From Undibacterium hunanense (GTDB taxonomy: Bacteria; Pseudomonadota; Gammaproteobacteria; Burkholderiales; Burkholderiaceae_D): a stretch of DNA of 64,000 nucleotides. Position 1 is the stretch's first letter, and the number at the start of each line of letters is the position of its first letter. The notes beneath the pieces were generated by a model. It saw only the letters and a list, made by a program, of their open reading frames with translations. It was not told where the DNA came from and searched no databases. The stretch is taken from assembly GCF_014284335.1 (NCBI RefSeq), contig NZ_JACOGF010000007.1, forward strand, positions 263,990 to 327,989, given 5' to 3'. Below are positions 9,310 to 18,121 of this stretch, one piece after another. The position numbers and the translations under genes were made by a program.

Positions 9310-9830
9310 AAATGGCTGCTAGCTTCGTCATCCCGCCGCAACTGATACAGCAACGTGGTCTGACAGAGCAGGATGAAGCACAGGAACTGGTACTGGCAGA
9401 AACTGGCGAAGATGGCAGGGAATATTTTCTGACCCCTGCCACCAATCAGGCATGGCAAGCGATGAAAACCGCTGCCACGCAGGATGGTATCGCCCTGCTG
9501 ATGATATCGGCCTTTCGCAGCATCGCCAGGCAGACTGACATCATCAGCGACAAGCTGGCTGCAGGCATGGTATTGCAGGACATCCTGCAGGTATGCGCAC
9601 CACCTGGCTACAGCGAACACCATACAGGCCGCGCCATCGACATCGCCACACCGGAAGATCCGGAACTGGAAATTTCTTTCGACACCACTGCGGCTTTCGC
9701 CTGGCTACAAGCAAATGCCAGCCGTTTTGGCTTTCATCTGTCTTACCCACCGGGCAATAGCAGCGGCTTTCAGTATGAACCATGGCATTGGTGTTTTGCT
9801 GAAACAAAGACTGCTCATCAAAAAAATTAA
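9306..9830 (+). CDS. VanY/M15B-type D-alanyl-D-alanine carboxypeptidase
   Basis: This is a 174-residue zinc peptidase with the M15B signature: SAFRSIARQ, then SEHHTGRAIDI (zinc His and Asp), and EPWHW near the C terminus (catalytic Glu and zinc His). Family enzymes trim the terminal D-Ala from stem pentapeptides. No signal peptide is obvious, so it may act on imported peptides in the cytoplasm, or the N terminus may be non-classical. It is last in the plus arm. Its TAA overlaps the convergent ABC permease stop by 3-4 nt, leaving no room for a terminator between them. Confidence 0.88.
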   Translation: MKMAASFVIPPQLIQQRGLTEQDEAQELVLAETGEDGREYFLTPATNQAWQAMKTAATQDGIALLMISAFRSIARQTDIISDKLAAGMVLQDILQVCAPPGYSEHHTGRAIDIATPEDPELEISFDTTAAFAWLQANASRFGFHLSYPPGNSSGFQYEPWHWCFAETKTAHQKN

Positions 9831-10960
9831 TCCAAGGTCTGCCTGTATCTCTTCAAGGCCAACACCCCCGCCAGCAATAAAAATACCAACATGGGCCAGA
9901 GTTCAGGCAAGAGCTGGCCTGCATCATTTCCTTTGAGCAAAATCCCGCGCACGATGCGCAGGAAATGGGTCAGTGGCAGTACTTCTCCCAGGACCTGTGC
10001 CCATTCCGGCATGGCGCGAAAAGGGAACATGAAGCCGGACAAGAGCATGGATGGCAGAAAGAAAAAGAAGGTCATCTGCATGGCCTGCAACTGATTCCTG
10101 GCGATGGTGGAAAAAGTGAAGCCTACCGCCAGGTTGGCAAGAATGAACACCCCTATCATCGCCATCAGCAGACTGAAACTACCCACCATGGGGACTTCAA
10201 ACAACAGGAATGCCGCCGTGATGATGACGGCCAATTGAATATAGCCCATCAATACATAGGGCAGGATTTTACCTACCATGACTTCGGCCGGACGTACTGG
10301 CGTTGCCAGCAGGTTTTCCATGGTGCCGCGCTCACGCTCACGTGTCATGGCGAGTGAAGTGAGCATCACCATGGTCATGGTGAGTATGGTGCCTATCAGA
10401 CCGGGGACGATGTTGTAGCGCGACAGGCCTTCGGGGTTGTAGCGACGGTGGACCCTGACCTCATACGCGGGTGAGCCGGTCTGCAAATAACGTAAAGGGC
10501 CGGTCAGGTCATGTTGCAGGGCCTGGGTGGCAATCACGTTCAGGGCAGCGATGGCATTGCCGGATGCGGAAGGATCGGTCGCATCTACCGACACCAGCAA
10601 GGCGGGTTTTTCACCGCGCACCAGTTGCTGGGTGAATTGGGGTGGTATCACCAGCAGGAATTGCACTTTGCCTGTTTCGAGCAGGGCCTCGGCTTCTTTT
10701 TCACTTTGCCCGACTGAATCGACGCGGAAGTAGCCCGTGTTTTGCGGGGCGACCACAAAGCTGCGTGCCATGGGGCTGTTGTCTGTGCTGACGACTGCGG
10801 TTGGCAAACCCTTGGGATCGGTGTTGATGGCATAACCAAACAGGATGAGCTGCAAGATGGGAATGCCGACTGCCATGCCAAAGGTCAGACGGTCGCGCAT
10901 CATTTGCTGAAACTCTTTGATGAAGATGGCAAACATGCGCGCCCAGGAAAAACGCTTCAT
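9827..10960 (-). CDS. ABC-2 type exporter permease (YbhS/YbhR-like)
   Basis: This is a 377-residue inner-membrane permease of the ABC-2 class. A first membrane segment (GIPILQLILFGYAINTDP) is followed by a large extracytoplasmic domain, then a C-terminal five-helix ABC2_membrane domain with the MTRERERGTMENLLATP block. It overlaps the ATPase gene by 4 nt. E. coli ybhFSR encodes two permeases. Here one is visible, so the exporter probably works as a homodimer or pairs with a distant subunit. The substrate is unknown, probably drugs or other hydrophobic compounds. Confidence 0.9.
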   Translation of the reverse strand: MKRFSWARMFAIFIKEFQQMMRDRLTFGMAVGIPILQLILFGYAINTDPKGLPTAVVSTDNSPMARSFVVAPQNTGYFRVDSVGQSEKEAEALLETGKVQFLLVIPPQFTQQLVRGEKPALLVSVDATDPSASGNAIAALNVIATQALQHDLTGPLRYLQTGSPAYEVRVHRRYNPEGLSRYNIVPGLIGTILTMTMVMLTSLAMTRERERGTMENLLATPVRPAEVMVGKILPYVLMGYIQLAVIITAAFLLFEVPMVGSFSLLMAMIGVFILANLAVGFTFSTIARNQLQAMQMTFFFFLPSMLLSGFMFPFRAMPEWAQVLGEVLPLTHFLRIVRGILLKGNDAGQLLPELWPMLVFLLLAGVLALKRYRQTLD

Positions 10961-11937
10961 GCGCCCACCTTCTGCCGTAGTTCATCTTTCGAGAAATTGT
11001 CGGGCGCGCTGGCTATCAGGCTGATGAAGACATCTTCGAGATTGACTGCGGATGCCGATATCTGGATAGCAGCCTTGCTGCTGATACTGTCCAGCGCCTG
11101 TAACACCAACGCTTCATCCAGCCCGGCCACATGTACGGCATTGCCAAAGGCAGCAACACTCAATACGCCCGGTGCGGATTTCAAAGGTGCCAGCAGACTA
11201 CCCAATTGTTCGCCCTGTACAGTCCAGACTTTGAGTTTGGAGTCACGAATGATTTCCTGTTCTGTACCGCGCGCCAGAATTTTACCGTAGGCGATGTACA
11301 CCAGTTCATGACAGCGCTCTGCTTCATCCATGTAATGGGTGGAGACCAGTACGGTAATACCCTGATCAGCCAGCAGATGGATCTGGTCCCAGAAATCACG
11401 GCGTGCCTTGGGGTCTACCCCGGCAGTTGGTTCGTCCAGCAGCAACAGACGCGGTTCATGGATAAGGCAGGCAGCCAATGCCAGCCTTTGCTTCCAGCCA
11501 CCGGATAATGAACCGGCCAGTTGATGCTGGCGTGCCGTCAGGCCCAGTCTTTCCAGCGATTGATCGACTGCATTTTTACGGGATGGCAATTCAAACAGGC
11601 GGGCGACAAAATCCAGGTTCTGGCGTATCGACAAATCATCATACAGACCGAATTTTTGTGTCATGTAACCGACTTGGCGTTTGATCTGTTCCGCCGGTTT
11701 GATGATATCCAGCCCCAGGCAGGTACCAGCGCCGGCATCGGGAGTCAACAAGCCGCACAGCATGCGTATGGTGGTAGTCTTGCCACTGCCGTTCGGCCCC
11801 AGGAAGCCACAGATACGGCCTTTGGCGACCTGCAATTCGACCTTGTCGACAACGGCACGTCCTCCATATGATTTGCTCAGGCTGTGAACGTCTATGGCCA
11901 GTTGGCCCTGCTCAGTGAACGTGCTGACTGCGCTCAC
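10957..11937 (-). CDS. ABC exporter ATP-binding protein (YbhF-like, single nucleotide-binding domain)
   Basis: This is a 326-residue cytoplasmic ATPase with Walker A GPNGSGKTT (about residues 48-56), signature LSGGWKQRLALA, Walker B LLLLDEPTAGVDP and an H-loop STHYMDEAE. It has one nucleotide-binding domain, unlike E. coli YbhF, which has two. The C-terminal ~90 residues form a DrrA-type accessory region. It overlaps both neighbours by 4 nt and supplies energy to the adjacent ABC-2 permease. Confidence 0.92.
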   Translation of the reverse strand: MSAVSTFTEQGQLAIDVHSLSKSYGGRAVVDKVELQVAKGRICGFLGPNGSGKTTTIRMLCGLLTPDAGAGTCLGLDIIKPAEQIKRQVGYMTQKFGLYDDLSIRQNLDFVARLFELPSRKNAVDQSLERLGLTARQHQLAGSLSGGWKQRLALAACLIHEPRLLLLDEPTAGVDPKARRDFWDQIHLLADQGITVLVSTHYMDEAERCHELVYIAYGKILARGTEQEIIRDSKLKVWTVQGEQLGSLLAPLKSAPGVLSVAAFGNAVHVAGLDEALVLQALDSISSKAAIQISASAVNLEDVFISLIASAPDNFSKDELRQKVGA

Positions 11938-12974
11938 CTTGATGCTCCGGTAGTGCCATTACTGACAGCACTCACGGGACTGACAGGGCTGACAGGACTG
12001 ACATCCAGTGGCTGCCCCGGATGCAGCAACAAACGAGCGGGCTGATCGGGTATGGCTTCCACCAGGAAAACCAGTTTTGCTCTTTGAACATTCGAATAAA
12101 TGACGGGCGGTGTATATTCAGCCTTGCTGGCAATGCGCGAGATATGGGCAGGAATAGCGGCACCGCAACCATCACAATTCAATTTGACAGCCTGGCCAAC
12201 CGTGACACTGCCAAGCTCGCCTTCGGGCACAAAGAACCTGGCTTTGCGATTTTCTGGTGGCAACAAGGACAGTACAGGCTGGCCTGCCTGTATGTATTCG
12301 CCCTGACGGTAAAACACTTCAGCCACCAGGGCATTCGTGGGCGAGGCCTGATTTTTTTGGTCGGAACGCCATGCGCTCTGACGTACCACATCCTTTGCAG
12401 CATCAGCACTGGCCTGTGCCGCCGCCCGTTCATCTACCCGTGCAGGCAAACGCGCTACACTCAGGGCTGCGTTTAGTTCGGCAACTCTTGCCTCGCTCAG
12501 TTTGACATTGGTCTGAGCATCGTCGATACGTGATTTCGATACAAAACCCTGGGTCAATAATTGCTGCTGGCGCGCCAGTTCCTGTCTTGCCAGTGCGGCC
12601 TGGGCCTGGGCGCTGGTAAGCTGTGCCTGGCTGACAGCGATCTCTTCGCTGCGCCTGCCTTTTTCGGTATTGCTGGCCTGCGCCCTGGCGCTCAAGAGAC
12701 GTGCCTGTGCTTCATCACGTGCGGCATTTTCCACTTCGGCTTCCAATGAAAACAAGGGAGCATCCTTGCTTACTTGCTGACCAACCTGCACCCTGATCTG
12801 GTCCAGGCGGCCACCCAGCGGGGCCGAGATATAGACGTATTCGCCTTCAACATAGCCAGACCAGCCTGTCGTAATCTTGTCCTTGCAGGCGCTCAGCAAC
12901 AAGAGCAGGCTGCCCAGTGACAATACATTCAGTACACTCAGGACATTTTTGATGCGGCGAAATTGATCAGTCAT
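11934..12974 (-). CDS. HlyD/MFP-family periplasmic adaptor lipoprotein (YbhG-like)
   Basis: This is a 346-residue membrane-fusion protein with a lipobox LLLSAC (Cys30). It has a biotinyl-lipoyl half-motif (APLGGRLDQIRVQVGQQV), a long Ala/Gln-rich alpha hairpin coiled coil (about residues 75-190) and the closing lipoyl half. It bridges the ABC-2 permease to an outer-membrane channel. The extreme C terminus carries a short SPV repeat encoded by 9-bp tandem units (about 11962-12001), a likely slippage-prone tail. Its start overlaps the TetR gene by 8 nt. Confidence 0.9.
   Translation of the reverse strand: MTDQFRRIKNVLSVLNVLSLGSLLLLLSACKDKITTGWSGYVEGEYVYISAPLGGRLDQIRVQVGQQVSKDAPLFSLEAEVENAARDEAQARLLSARAQASNTEKGRRSEEIAVSQAQLTSAQAQAALARQELARQQQLLTQGFVSKSRIDDAQTNVKLSEARVAELNAALSVARLPARVDERAAAQASADAAKDVVRQSAWRSDQKNQASPTNALVAEVFYRQGEYIQAGQPVLSLLPPENRKARFFVPEGELGSVTVGQAVKLNCDGCGAAIPAHISRIASKAEYTPPVIYSNVQRAKLVFLVEAIPDQPARLLLHPGQPLDVSPVSPVSPVSAVSNGTTGASR
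11962..12001. repeat. 9-bp tandem repeat inside the adaptor gene 3' end
   Basis: About four 9-bp units (consensus TGACAGGGC on the plus strand) encode the SPV-SPV-SPV-SAV tail of the HlyD-family protein. Unit number could vary without shifting the frame. Confidence 0.7.
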
Positions 12975-13611
12975 GATTCATATCCTCTTTGCTTGCGGCC
13001 AGGGCATACAGGGCGCGGTTGACGCGGTCAGCAATGCCTTCATCACTGAGTACATGCTGCAAGGGCAGTTGCAATATGGCGGGTACAAAACCCAGTTCCA
13101 GCGCACGTGGTGCCACCAGCATGGGGGCAGCAACACTGCCCATGAGAAAGGTCAGAGCTTGCATGGGTGGCTGCATGGCCAGCTCACCTGCCTGCATGGC
13201 TTCCATCAGCAGGCCGACAATCAGTTGCACATGACGTGATCCGTTTTTTTGCAGGAACTGTGTCGCCACGGTTTCACCCATGCTGGCATCGGTCCAGACC
13301 CGCCCTATCCAGTTGCCGTGCTCACGCAGTAAACGACCCAGCAGACACAAGGCCTGACGCAAGCGCTGTCGTGGTGAACCGGCGTGATCCACTTCGGCCT
13401 GCAATTGCACAAACATTTCTTCATACATGGTCTGTAGCAACTGGGTCAGGTAATTGTCCTTGCTGCGAAAGTGATAATGAAACATGCCGACATTGACACC
13501 CGCATGTTCTGCCAGCAGGCGCAGGGACAAGCCGCTACAGCCATATTGGGCAAATAACACTCGCCCACTTTGCAGCAGGACTTCATCAAGTTGTTGTGAG
13601 GGGCGTGCCAT
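12967..13611 (-). CDS. TetR-family regulator of the downstream exporter (CecR/YbiH-like)
   Basis: This is a 214-residue repressor-type protein with an N-terminal TetR helix-turn-helix (VLFAQYGCSGLSLRLLAEHAG, then VGMFHYHF) and an all-helical ligand-binding C-terminal domain. It is the first gene of the TetR-HlyD-ATPase-permease operon and overlaps hlyD by 8 nt. This order matches E. coli cecR-ybhGFSR. It probably represses its own operon until an efflux substrate binds. The operator is expected just upstream of 13611, but I could not pick out a clear palindrome there. Confidence 0.9.
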   Translation of the reverse strand: MARPSQQLDEVLLQSGRVLFAQYGCSGLSLRLLAEHAGVNVGMFHYHFRSKDNYLTQLLQTMYEEMFVQLQAEVDHAGSPRQRLRQALCLLGRLLREHGNWIGRVWTDASMGETVATQFLQKNGSRHVQLIVGLLMEAMQAGELAMQPPMQALTFLMGSVAAPMLVAPRALELGFVPAILQLPLQHVLSDEGIADRVNRALYALAASKEDMNHD

Positions 13612-13911
13612 GCTGTTTCAATTCCATCATTACTATGCAGCTGACTAATAATTGAAGTTTGCAATCACCGGACCTGCATGTCAAGCATATTTTTTAAGCA
13701 CCTGTGAATTTGCAAAGCCCATATTAAAAAATCGAAGGGCCTGGATTGAAGATGAAAAGCCATCCGGGCAAGATGCTCAAAGTCACTCTCAATCCATCCG
13801 CTGCAAAAGCAATCTGCACCTGTAAAAATGCATTTCGTCGCGTTGCCATGGCAAGCAATTCTGCAAACAACTACAGTGCAATCACTCCCACCCGAATTGA
13901 AAGGAAATATC
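13612..13911. other. divergent intergenic region
   Basis: These 300 bp separate the TetR operon (minus) from the two small membrane-protein genes (plus). It should hold both promoters. I see an A/T-rich stretch near 13620-13740 and a good ribosome-binding site (AAGGAAA) at the right end, but no convincing palindrome or RNA. Confidence 0.4.
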
Positions 13912-14001
13912 ATGAACATCACCGCAAACATGGACGCCGTAGTCATCGCTACTATCGCCCTGGTCATGCTGAGTAATCTCTTGCATGTCCTGATCGCTTA
14001 A
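13912..14001 (+). CDS. 29-residue single-helix small membrane protein
   Basis: This short frame encodes a 29-residue peptide (MNITANMDAVV… ending …LLHVLIA) that is almost one transmembrane helix. AAGGAAA lies 7 nt before the ATG, a strong ribosome-binding site. The next small membrane-protein gene follows 12 nt after the stop with its own AGGAAAG. I recognise no family. The spacing and ribosome-binding sites argue for a real bicistron of small membrane proteins. Confidence 0.55.
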   Translation: MNITANMDAVVIATIALVMLSNLLHVLIA

Positions 14002-14013
14002 GGAAAGCAGATC

Positions 14014-14208
14014 ATGCTGACATTTCTGATCTGGCTGGCTTTATTTGTCTTGTGCTGGCCACTGGCATTGCTGGCGCTGGTGATCTACCCGGTAGTATGG
14101 TTACTGCTGCTACCGTTCCGGATACTGGGTTTTGCCGTTGATGGCGTGTTTGAATTATTGCGCGCCATCTTCCTGTTGCCATCCCGCATACTGGGGAACC
14201 GGCCTTGA
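14014..14208 (+). CDS. 64-residue small membrane protein
   Basis: The peptide is strongly hydrophobic (MLTFLIWLALFVLCWPLALL…, then a second segment through LLLLPFRILGFAV) and ends in a basic tail. It probably has one long or two short membrane helices. AGGAAAG lies 8 nt upstream of the ATG. It is probably co-transcribed with the 29-residue frame before it. I do not recognise a named function. Confidence 0.65.
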   Translation: MLTFLIWLALFVLCWPLALLALVIYPVVWLLLLPFRILGFAVDGVFELLRAIFLLPSRILGNRP

Positions 14209-14335
14209 TGGGCGCTGTACAATGCCGACCAAGTACTTACCTGGTCAAGCTTAATTCCAGCTAAGTCAGCTAATTCAGCTCATTCAGTTAATATCAACTG
14301 ATACTGGCTAATGCTTATTCGTTATGTGCTATACG

Positions 14336-15208
14336 TTATTGGCTATGATTGAATAGTTCGTGCAATTCCTCAAAGCGGTCTTCGACATCATCTGCCGACA
14401 AACCCAGGAATTCACAGGCGGCTTCCCCACCCTTTTCCCATTCACAGGAAAATTCCTGCCCATGGTATTTCTGTATGCCGTATTCGGCCAGCAAGGCCAG
14501 TGCAATCAGGCTTTTCACTGATTCTTCGGTGCCCGGGTCATTCAGCACGCCATAATCATGGTGCAACAGGATTGCCATTGAGACGTTTTCTGGCAAACCC
14601 CAGGTACGTGCCATAAGAGAGCCGATTGCTGCATGCGATGTGGCATGACGTCGCTCTTCTACTGCTGTGAAGCTTTCATTCGCCTCTTTGTACGCCAGTT
14701 CCAGCGTTTCTGCATAATCGGGAAAACGTTCCAGCAATAATGGAATGCCAATATCGCAAAACAGGCCAAAAGTGTGCGCCAGATCACCAGGGCAGACGCG
14801 CATGCGGCGTGCCAGTTGCGTCATGGCCTGCGCCCGTTTGGTAGAAAAGTCCCAGAACTTGACCAGGGATACTTTTTCCACCTGTATGCTTTGCCGGGCA
14901 ATAATGCCGGTCATCAAATTACCGCACTGGGTTATACCCAGCAAACTCACCGCATGCTCAACCGATTTGGCTTTCAGGCGCAAGCCGAAAAATGATGAAT
15001 TGGCCAATTTCAACAAGGATGCCGACATGGCAACATCATTGGCAATGATGGCTGTCAGCCTGCGCGGATCAGGATCATCGTCAGCCAGCTCCACCTGTAC
15101 GTCTGCCAACAGACTAGGGCGAGGCGGGATGCGTATGGTCTTGATCAGCGCATCGACAGATTGTTCGGTGGTCAGCTTGGGTGCTGCCTGGGCGGCGGAG
15201 CTTGTCAT
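14336..15208 (-). CDS. HDOD-domain protein
   Basis: This is a 290-residue cytoplasmic protein with one HDOD domain (about residues 25-225): IPPRPSLLADV at the start, ANDVAMSASLLKLANSSFFG, and a helix with SHAAIGSLMARTWGLP. It lacks the full HD-GYP catalytic set, as is usual for HDOD proteins, which act as signalling or regulatory scaffolds. It has no EAL, GGDEF or receiver domain. It is monocistronic, and the 127 bp downstream carry loose repeats of a CAGCTAATT-like word. Confidence 0.85.
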   Translation of the reverse strand: MTSSAAQAAPKLTTEQSVDALIKTIRIPPRPSLLADVQVELADDDPDPRRLTAIIANDVAMSASLLKLANSSFFGLRLKAKSVEHAVSLLGITQCGNLMTGIIARQSIQVEKVSLVKFWDFSTKRAQAMTQLARRMRVCPGDLAHTFGLFCDIGIPLLLERFPDYAETLELAYKEANESFTAVEERRHATSHAAIGSLMARTWGLPENVSMAILLHHDYGVLNDPGTEESVKSLIALALLAEYGIQKYHGQEFSCEWEKGGEAACEFLGLSADDVEDRFEELHELFNHSQ

Positions 15209-15323
15209 ATAGATACGTCAGAAAGGATTACGCTTACAGCTTGCATTGTAAACGCAATTCATTGCCGGATAGAAAATCCATGTTAATTTTCCGCCTTCCC
15301 CAGGATATTTTATGCACAGTGTT

Positions 15324-15815
15324 TTATTTCACCGGAATAGGTGTGCTGCGGTCTACCGCCACCGCCGTCACGCTATTCTTGGGTGAACCATCTATCAACT
15401 TGTCTGAATAAGTCAGGTATACCAGCGCGTTGCGTTTTTGATCCACCATGCGCACGATGCGCAATTTCTTGAACAGGATAGACAGGCTCTGGTTAAACAC
15501 CTCTTCCTGCTGCTTCATGGGGCCGGGGAAACTGATGGGTCCCACCTGACGACAGGCAATCGAGGCTTCTGCCTTGTCTTCTGCCAGGCCCAGACCACCA
15601 CTGATACCGCCGGTCTTGGCGCGCGACACATAACAGGTTACCCCGTTCACACGGGGATCATCATAGGCTTCGACCACGACTTTATGGTCAGGGCCGATCA
15701 GCTTGAAGGCGGTGTCGACACTACCTACCGTTTCAGCCTGCGCGACTGATGCTAAAGATGTGAGCAAAACCAGAGTGCTTGCAACAACAGCATGATTAAG
15801 GTGTGAAAGCTTCAT
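15324..15815 (-). CDS. creA: CreA family protein
   Basis: This is a 163-residue secreted protein with a signal peptide (ending near ASVAQA), followed by the conserved CreA core: [14 protein letters not shown]…GGLGLAED…[11 protein letters not shown] and a C-terminal VYLTYSDKL. The biochemical role of the family is unknown. The frame extends upstream to 15854, but ATG 15815 gives the signal peptide directly and has GAAAG upstream. It lies 55 bp downstream of the amino-acid permease gene on the same strand. Confidence 0.88.
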   Translation of the reverse strand: MKLSHLNHAVVASTLVLLTSLASVAQAETVGSVDTAFKLIGPDHKVVVEAYDDPRVNGVTCYVSRAKTGGISGGLGLAEDKAEASIACRQVGPISFPGPMKQQEEVFNQSLSILFKKLRIVRMVDQKRNALVYLTYSDKLIDGSPKNSVTAVAVDRSTPIPVK

Positions 15816-15870
15816 CGTCGTTTCTTTCAGTAAAGTGGTGAAAATGACATACACCTTAGCGATATCTGGC

Positions 15871-17340
15871 TTATTGGTTTTTATTCAAGTGGGAGTGATT
15901 TTTTCCATAAAAGAAATAAATCGCTATTGCCACGGCCATCCAGATGAAAAACACATGATAGGTCGTTGGTGGCAAATCCTTCAGAATATACAGGCAGGCA
16001 ACAATGCTCAAACCTGGTATCAGATACGGTCCAAAAGGCACACGGAAGCCGCTGGCACCTTCGCCCAGACCCTGACGTCGTATCACAGGCACTGCCACGG
16101 ATACCACCATGAAGGCGACCAGTGTGCCCATGCTGACCATGTCCCACAGGAAGGTGGAATCAACCAGCCCGGCAACGATACCCACCAGCAGACAAACAAT
16201 AATGGTATTGCTGACAGGGGTGCGGGTGCGGGCATGCACGCGCTGGAAAGATGCCGGTATCAGGCCATCCTTGCTGATCGCAAACAGGATGCGGCTTTGG
16301 CCATAGATAGTCACCAGCGTCACGCTGAATACTGAAATCACGGCGCCTGCCGACAACACCAGTGCCGGCCAGGCTTTGCCCGTCACATTCTGCAAAATAA
16401 CGGCCAGACCAGCTTCTTGCCCTTCAAACATTTTGGCTGGCTGGGCACCTACGGCTGCCACTGCCACCAGCAGATAAAACACGGTGACCACGATCAGCGC
16501 CGCCATAATGCCCAGCGGCACATTGCGCTTGGGATCTTTGACTTCGGCACCGGCAGTTGCCACCGTATCAAGACCAATGAAAGAGAAAAACACGGTACCG
16601 GCAGCAGCAGTCACACCGGCCATGCCAGCCAGGCCCTTGCTGTTGTCAGTATTAAAGAAGGGCGTAAAATGTTCGGCATTGAAACCAGAAAAAGCGATGA
16701 TGACGAAGAAAGTCAAAATCACCAGCTTGATCAATACCATGACGGCATTCACCGTCGCCGATTCCTTGGCACCGCGCAACAGCAGGAAGCAACAGATGGC
16801 AACCAGTATCATGGGCGGCAGATTGAACTGACTGGCATGGATTTCCACGCCGTTGGCACCAGCCACAATCATCGGTGAACGCAGCATTTCAGGAATGTGC
16901 CAGCCCAGTGCATTTGCTAGGAAATTATTCAGGTAGGCTGACCAGCCTATCGCTGTTGCACTGGCAGCCAGCCCATATTCAAGCAAAAGACAGGCGGCCA
17001 CTATAAATGCACCGAATTCACCCACGGTGGCATAGGCGTAAGAATACGACGAACCCGATGCCGGGATCCTGGATGACAACTCTGAATAACACAATGCCGT
17101 CAAACCGGCGGTGACTGCGGCAATCAGAAATGACAGAATCACAGATGGCCCGGCCTTGGGCACGGCTTCCACCATGGTGAAAAAGATGCCGGTACCGATG
17201 GTGGAACCGACACCTATCATGGTCAGTGCGAACAAACCCAGTGAACGATGCAGGCTATGGCCCTGATCGTCTGTCACCTGTTCGCTGTGGTCGATCGGTT
17301 TGGTGCGGGTCAGTTGCTGCCCCAATGTTTGTTGTCTCAA
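15871..17340 (-). CDS. APC-superfamily amino-acid permease
   Basis: This is an inner-membrane transporter of about 489 residues with roughly 12-14 hydrophobic segments. The APC signature is [13 protein letters not shown] in the first helix, then the [22 protein letters not shown] block, as in cationic/general amino-acid transporters. The frame is open to 17472, but the upstream 44 codons do not look like a transporter N terminus. TTG 17340 is preceded by AAGAAGGG, and I prefer it. Met at 17385 is an alternative. The substrate is not determinable. No amino-acid catabolic genes flank it. Confidence 0.87.
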   Translation of the reverse strand: MRQQTLGQQLTRTKPIDHSEQVTDDQGHSLHRSLGLFALTMIGVGSTIGTGIFFTMVEAVPKAGPSVILSFLIAAVTAGLTALCYSELSSRIPASGSSYSYAYATVGEFGAFIVAACLLLEYGLAASATAIGWSAYLNNFLANALGWHIPEMLRSPMIVAGANGVEIHASQFNLPPMILVAICCFLLLRGAKESATVNAVMVLIKLVILTFFVIIAFSGFNAEHFTPFFNTDNSKGLAGMAGVTAAAGTVFFSFIGLDTVATAGAEVKDPKRNVPLGIMAALIVVTVFYLLVAVAAVGAQPAKMFEGQEAGLAVILQNVTGKAWPALVLSAGAVISVFSVTLVTIYGQSRILFAISKDGLIPASFQRVHARTRTPVSNTIIVCLLVGIVAGLVDSTFLWDMVSMGTLVAFMVVSVAVPVIRRQGLGEGASGFRVPFGPYLIPGLSIVACLYILKDLPPTTYHVFFIWMAVAIAIYFFYGKNHSHLNKNQ

Positions 17341-17648
17341 GATAATCCCTTCTTCTTGTACGCAATTGGACTGCGGCAATGTCATGTTACGGCAATACAA
17401 TGTGCATGCCTGGGCAACGCCTGCGGCACCACGCCTGCCCGGGCAAATGACCCGCAATCCTGTCTTTATCATGTCAGCAGCTCATTGGCTGCTGTTCTGG
17501 TCATGGAATAGCATTTAACATGCCAGTCCAGCCCCGAAAATCGCAATCATAGCGGTAAATCTGTCGGACTTGATGTCAGATCGCTTATTTTTAGCGTGTT
17601 GTATAAGTGAATTTATACCCCGGCAGAACGGTGATACAATGCGGCCCC

Positions 17649-18029
17649 ATGTCTGCCTACAGAATTTCCCGCTCCTGCTTTCGCCACATCGTGCGCACAG
17701 TACTATTGCTATATGTACTGACGCTGGGTGTCGCCATGGCATCGTCGCTGGTGAAATCTGACAGCATGAATCTGATCTGTACCAGCACCGGCTATAAATT
17801 CGTCAGTCAGGCTGGGGCCACTGATGACGGCAAGAATGCAGGCAAGAGCATGACGCATTTGCTGGATTGCTCTTTATGCCTGGCAACTGCCCTGCCCGCG
17901 GCGCTGCCTCAAACCGATGCATATGTGCCGCAGCACGCACTGTCTTACGCCACTCGATCTATACCGGCAGCCCGTCTGGCTGCCATTGTTTCTGCCCCCC
18001 TGCCCGCACGCGGGCCGCCTGTAGCCTGA
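17649..18029 (+). CDS. DUF2946-family small exported protein
   Basis: This is a 126-residue protein with an N-terminal hydrophobic segment (VRTVLLLYVLTLGVAMASSLV). It carries the DUF2946 HLLDCSLCL block, a Cys-x-x-Cys pair after a His, and a Pro/Ala-rich tail. I chose ATG 17649. The frame is open to 17607 but the extra residues add nothing. DUF2946 genes often sit beside TonB receptors and copper-handling genes, and here a TonB receptor begins 92 bp downstream. Metal binding by the CxxC is plausible but unproven. Confidence 0.75.
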   Translation: MSAYRISRSCFRHIVRTVLLLYVLTLGVAMASSLVKSDSMNLICTSTGYKFVSQAGATDDGKNAGKSMTHLLDCSLCLATALPAALPQTDAYVPQHALSYATRSIPAARLAAIVSAPLPARGPPVA

Positions 18030-18121
18030 AAAAATCGACCACGGTTCAGTTGTAGCAGCGTATTTTTACATTGCTGCAAACTGCTTTGCGCTTTTACGCG
18101 CAGTCTATTTTTTGACTAGCT

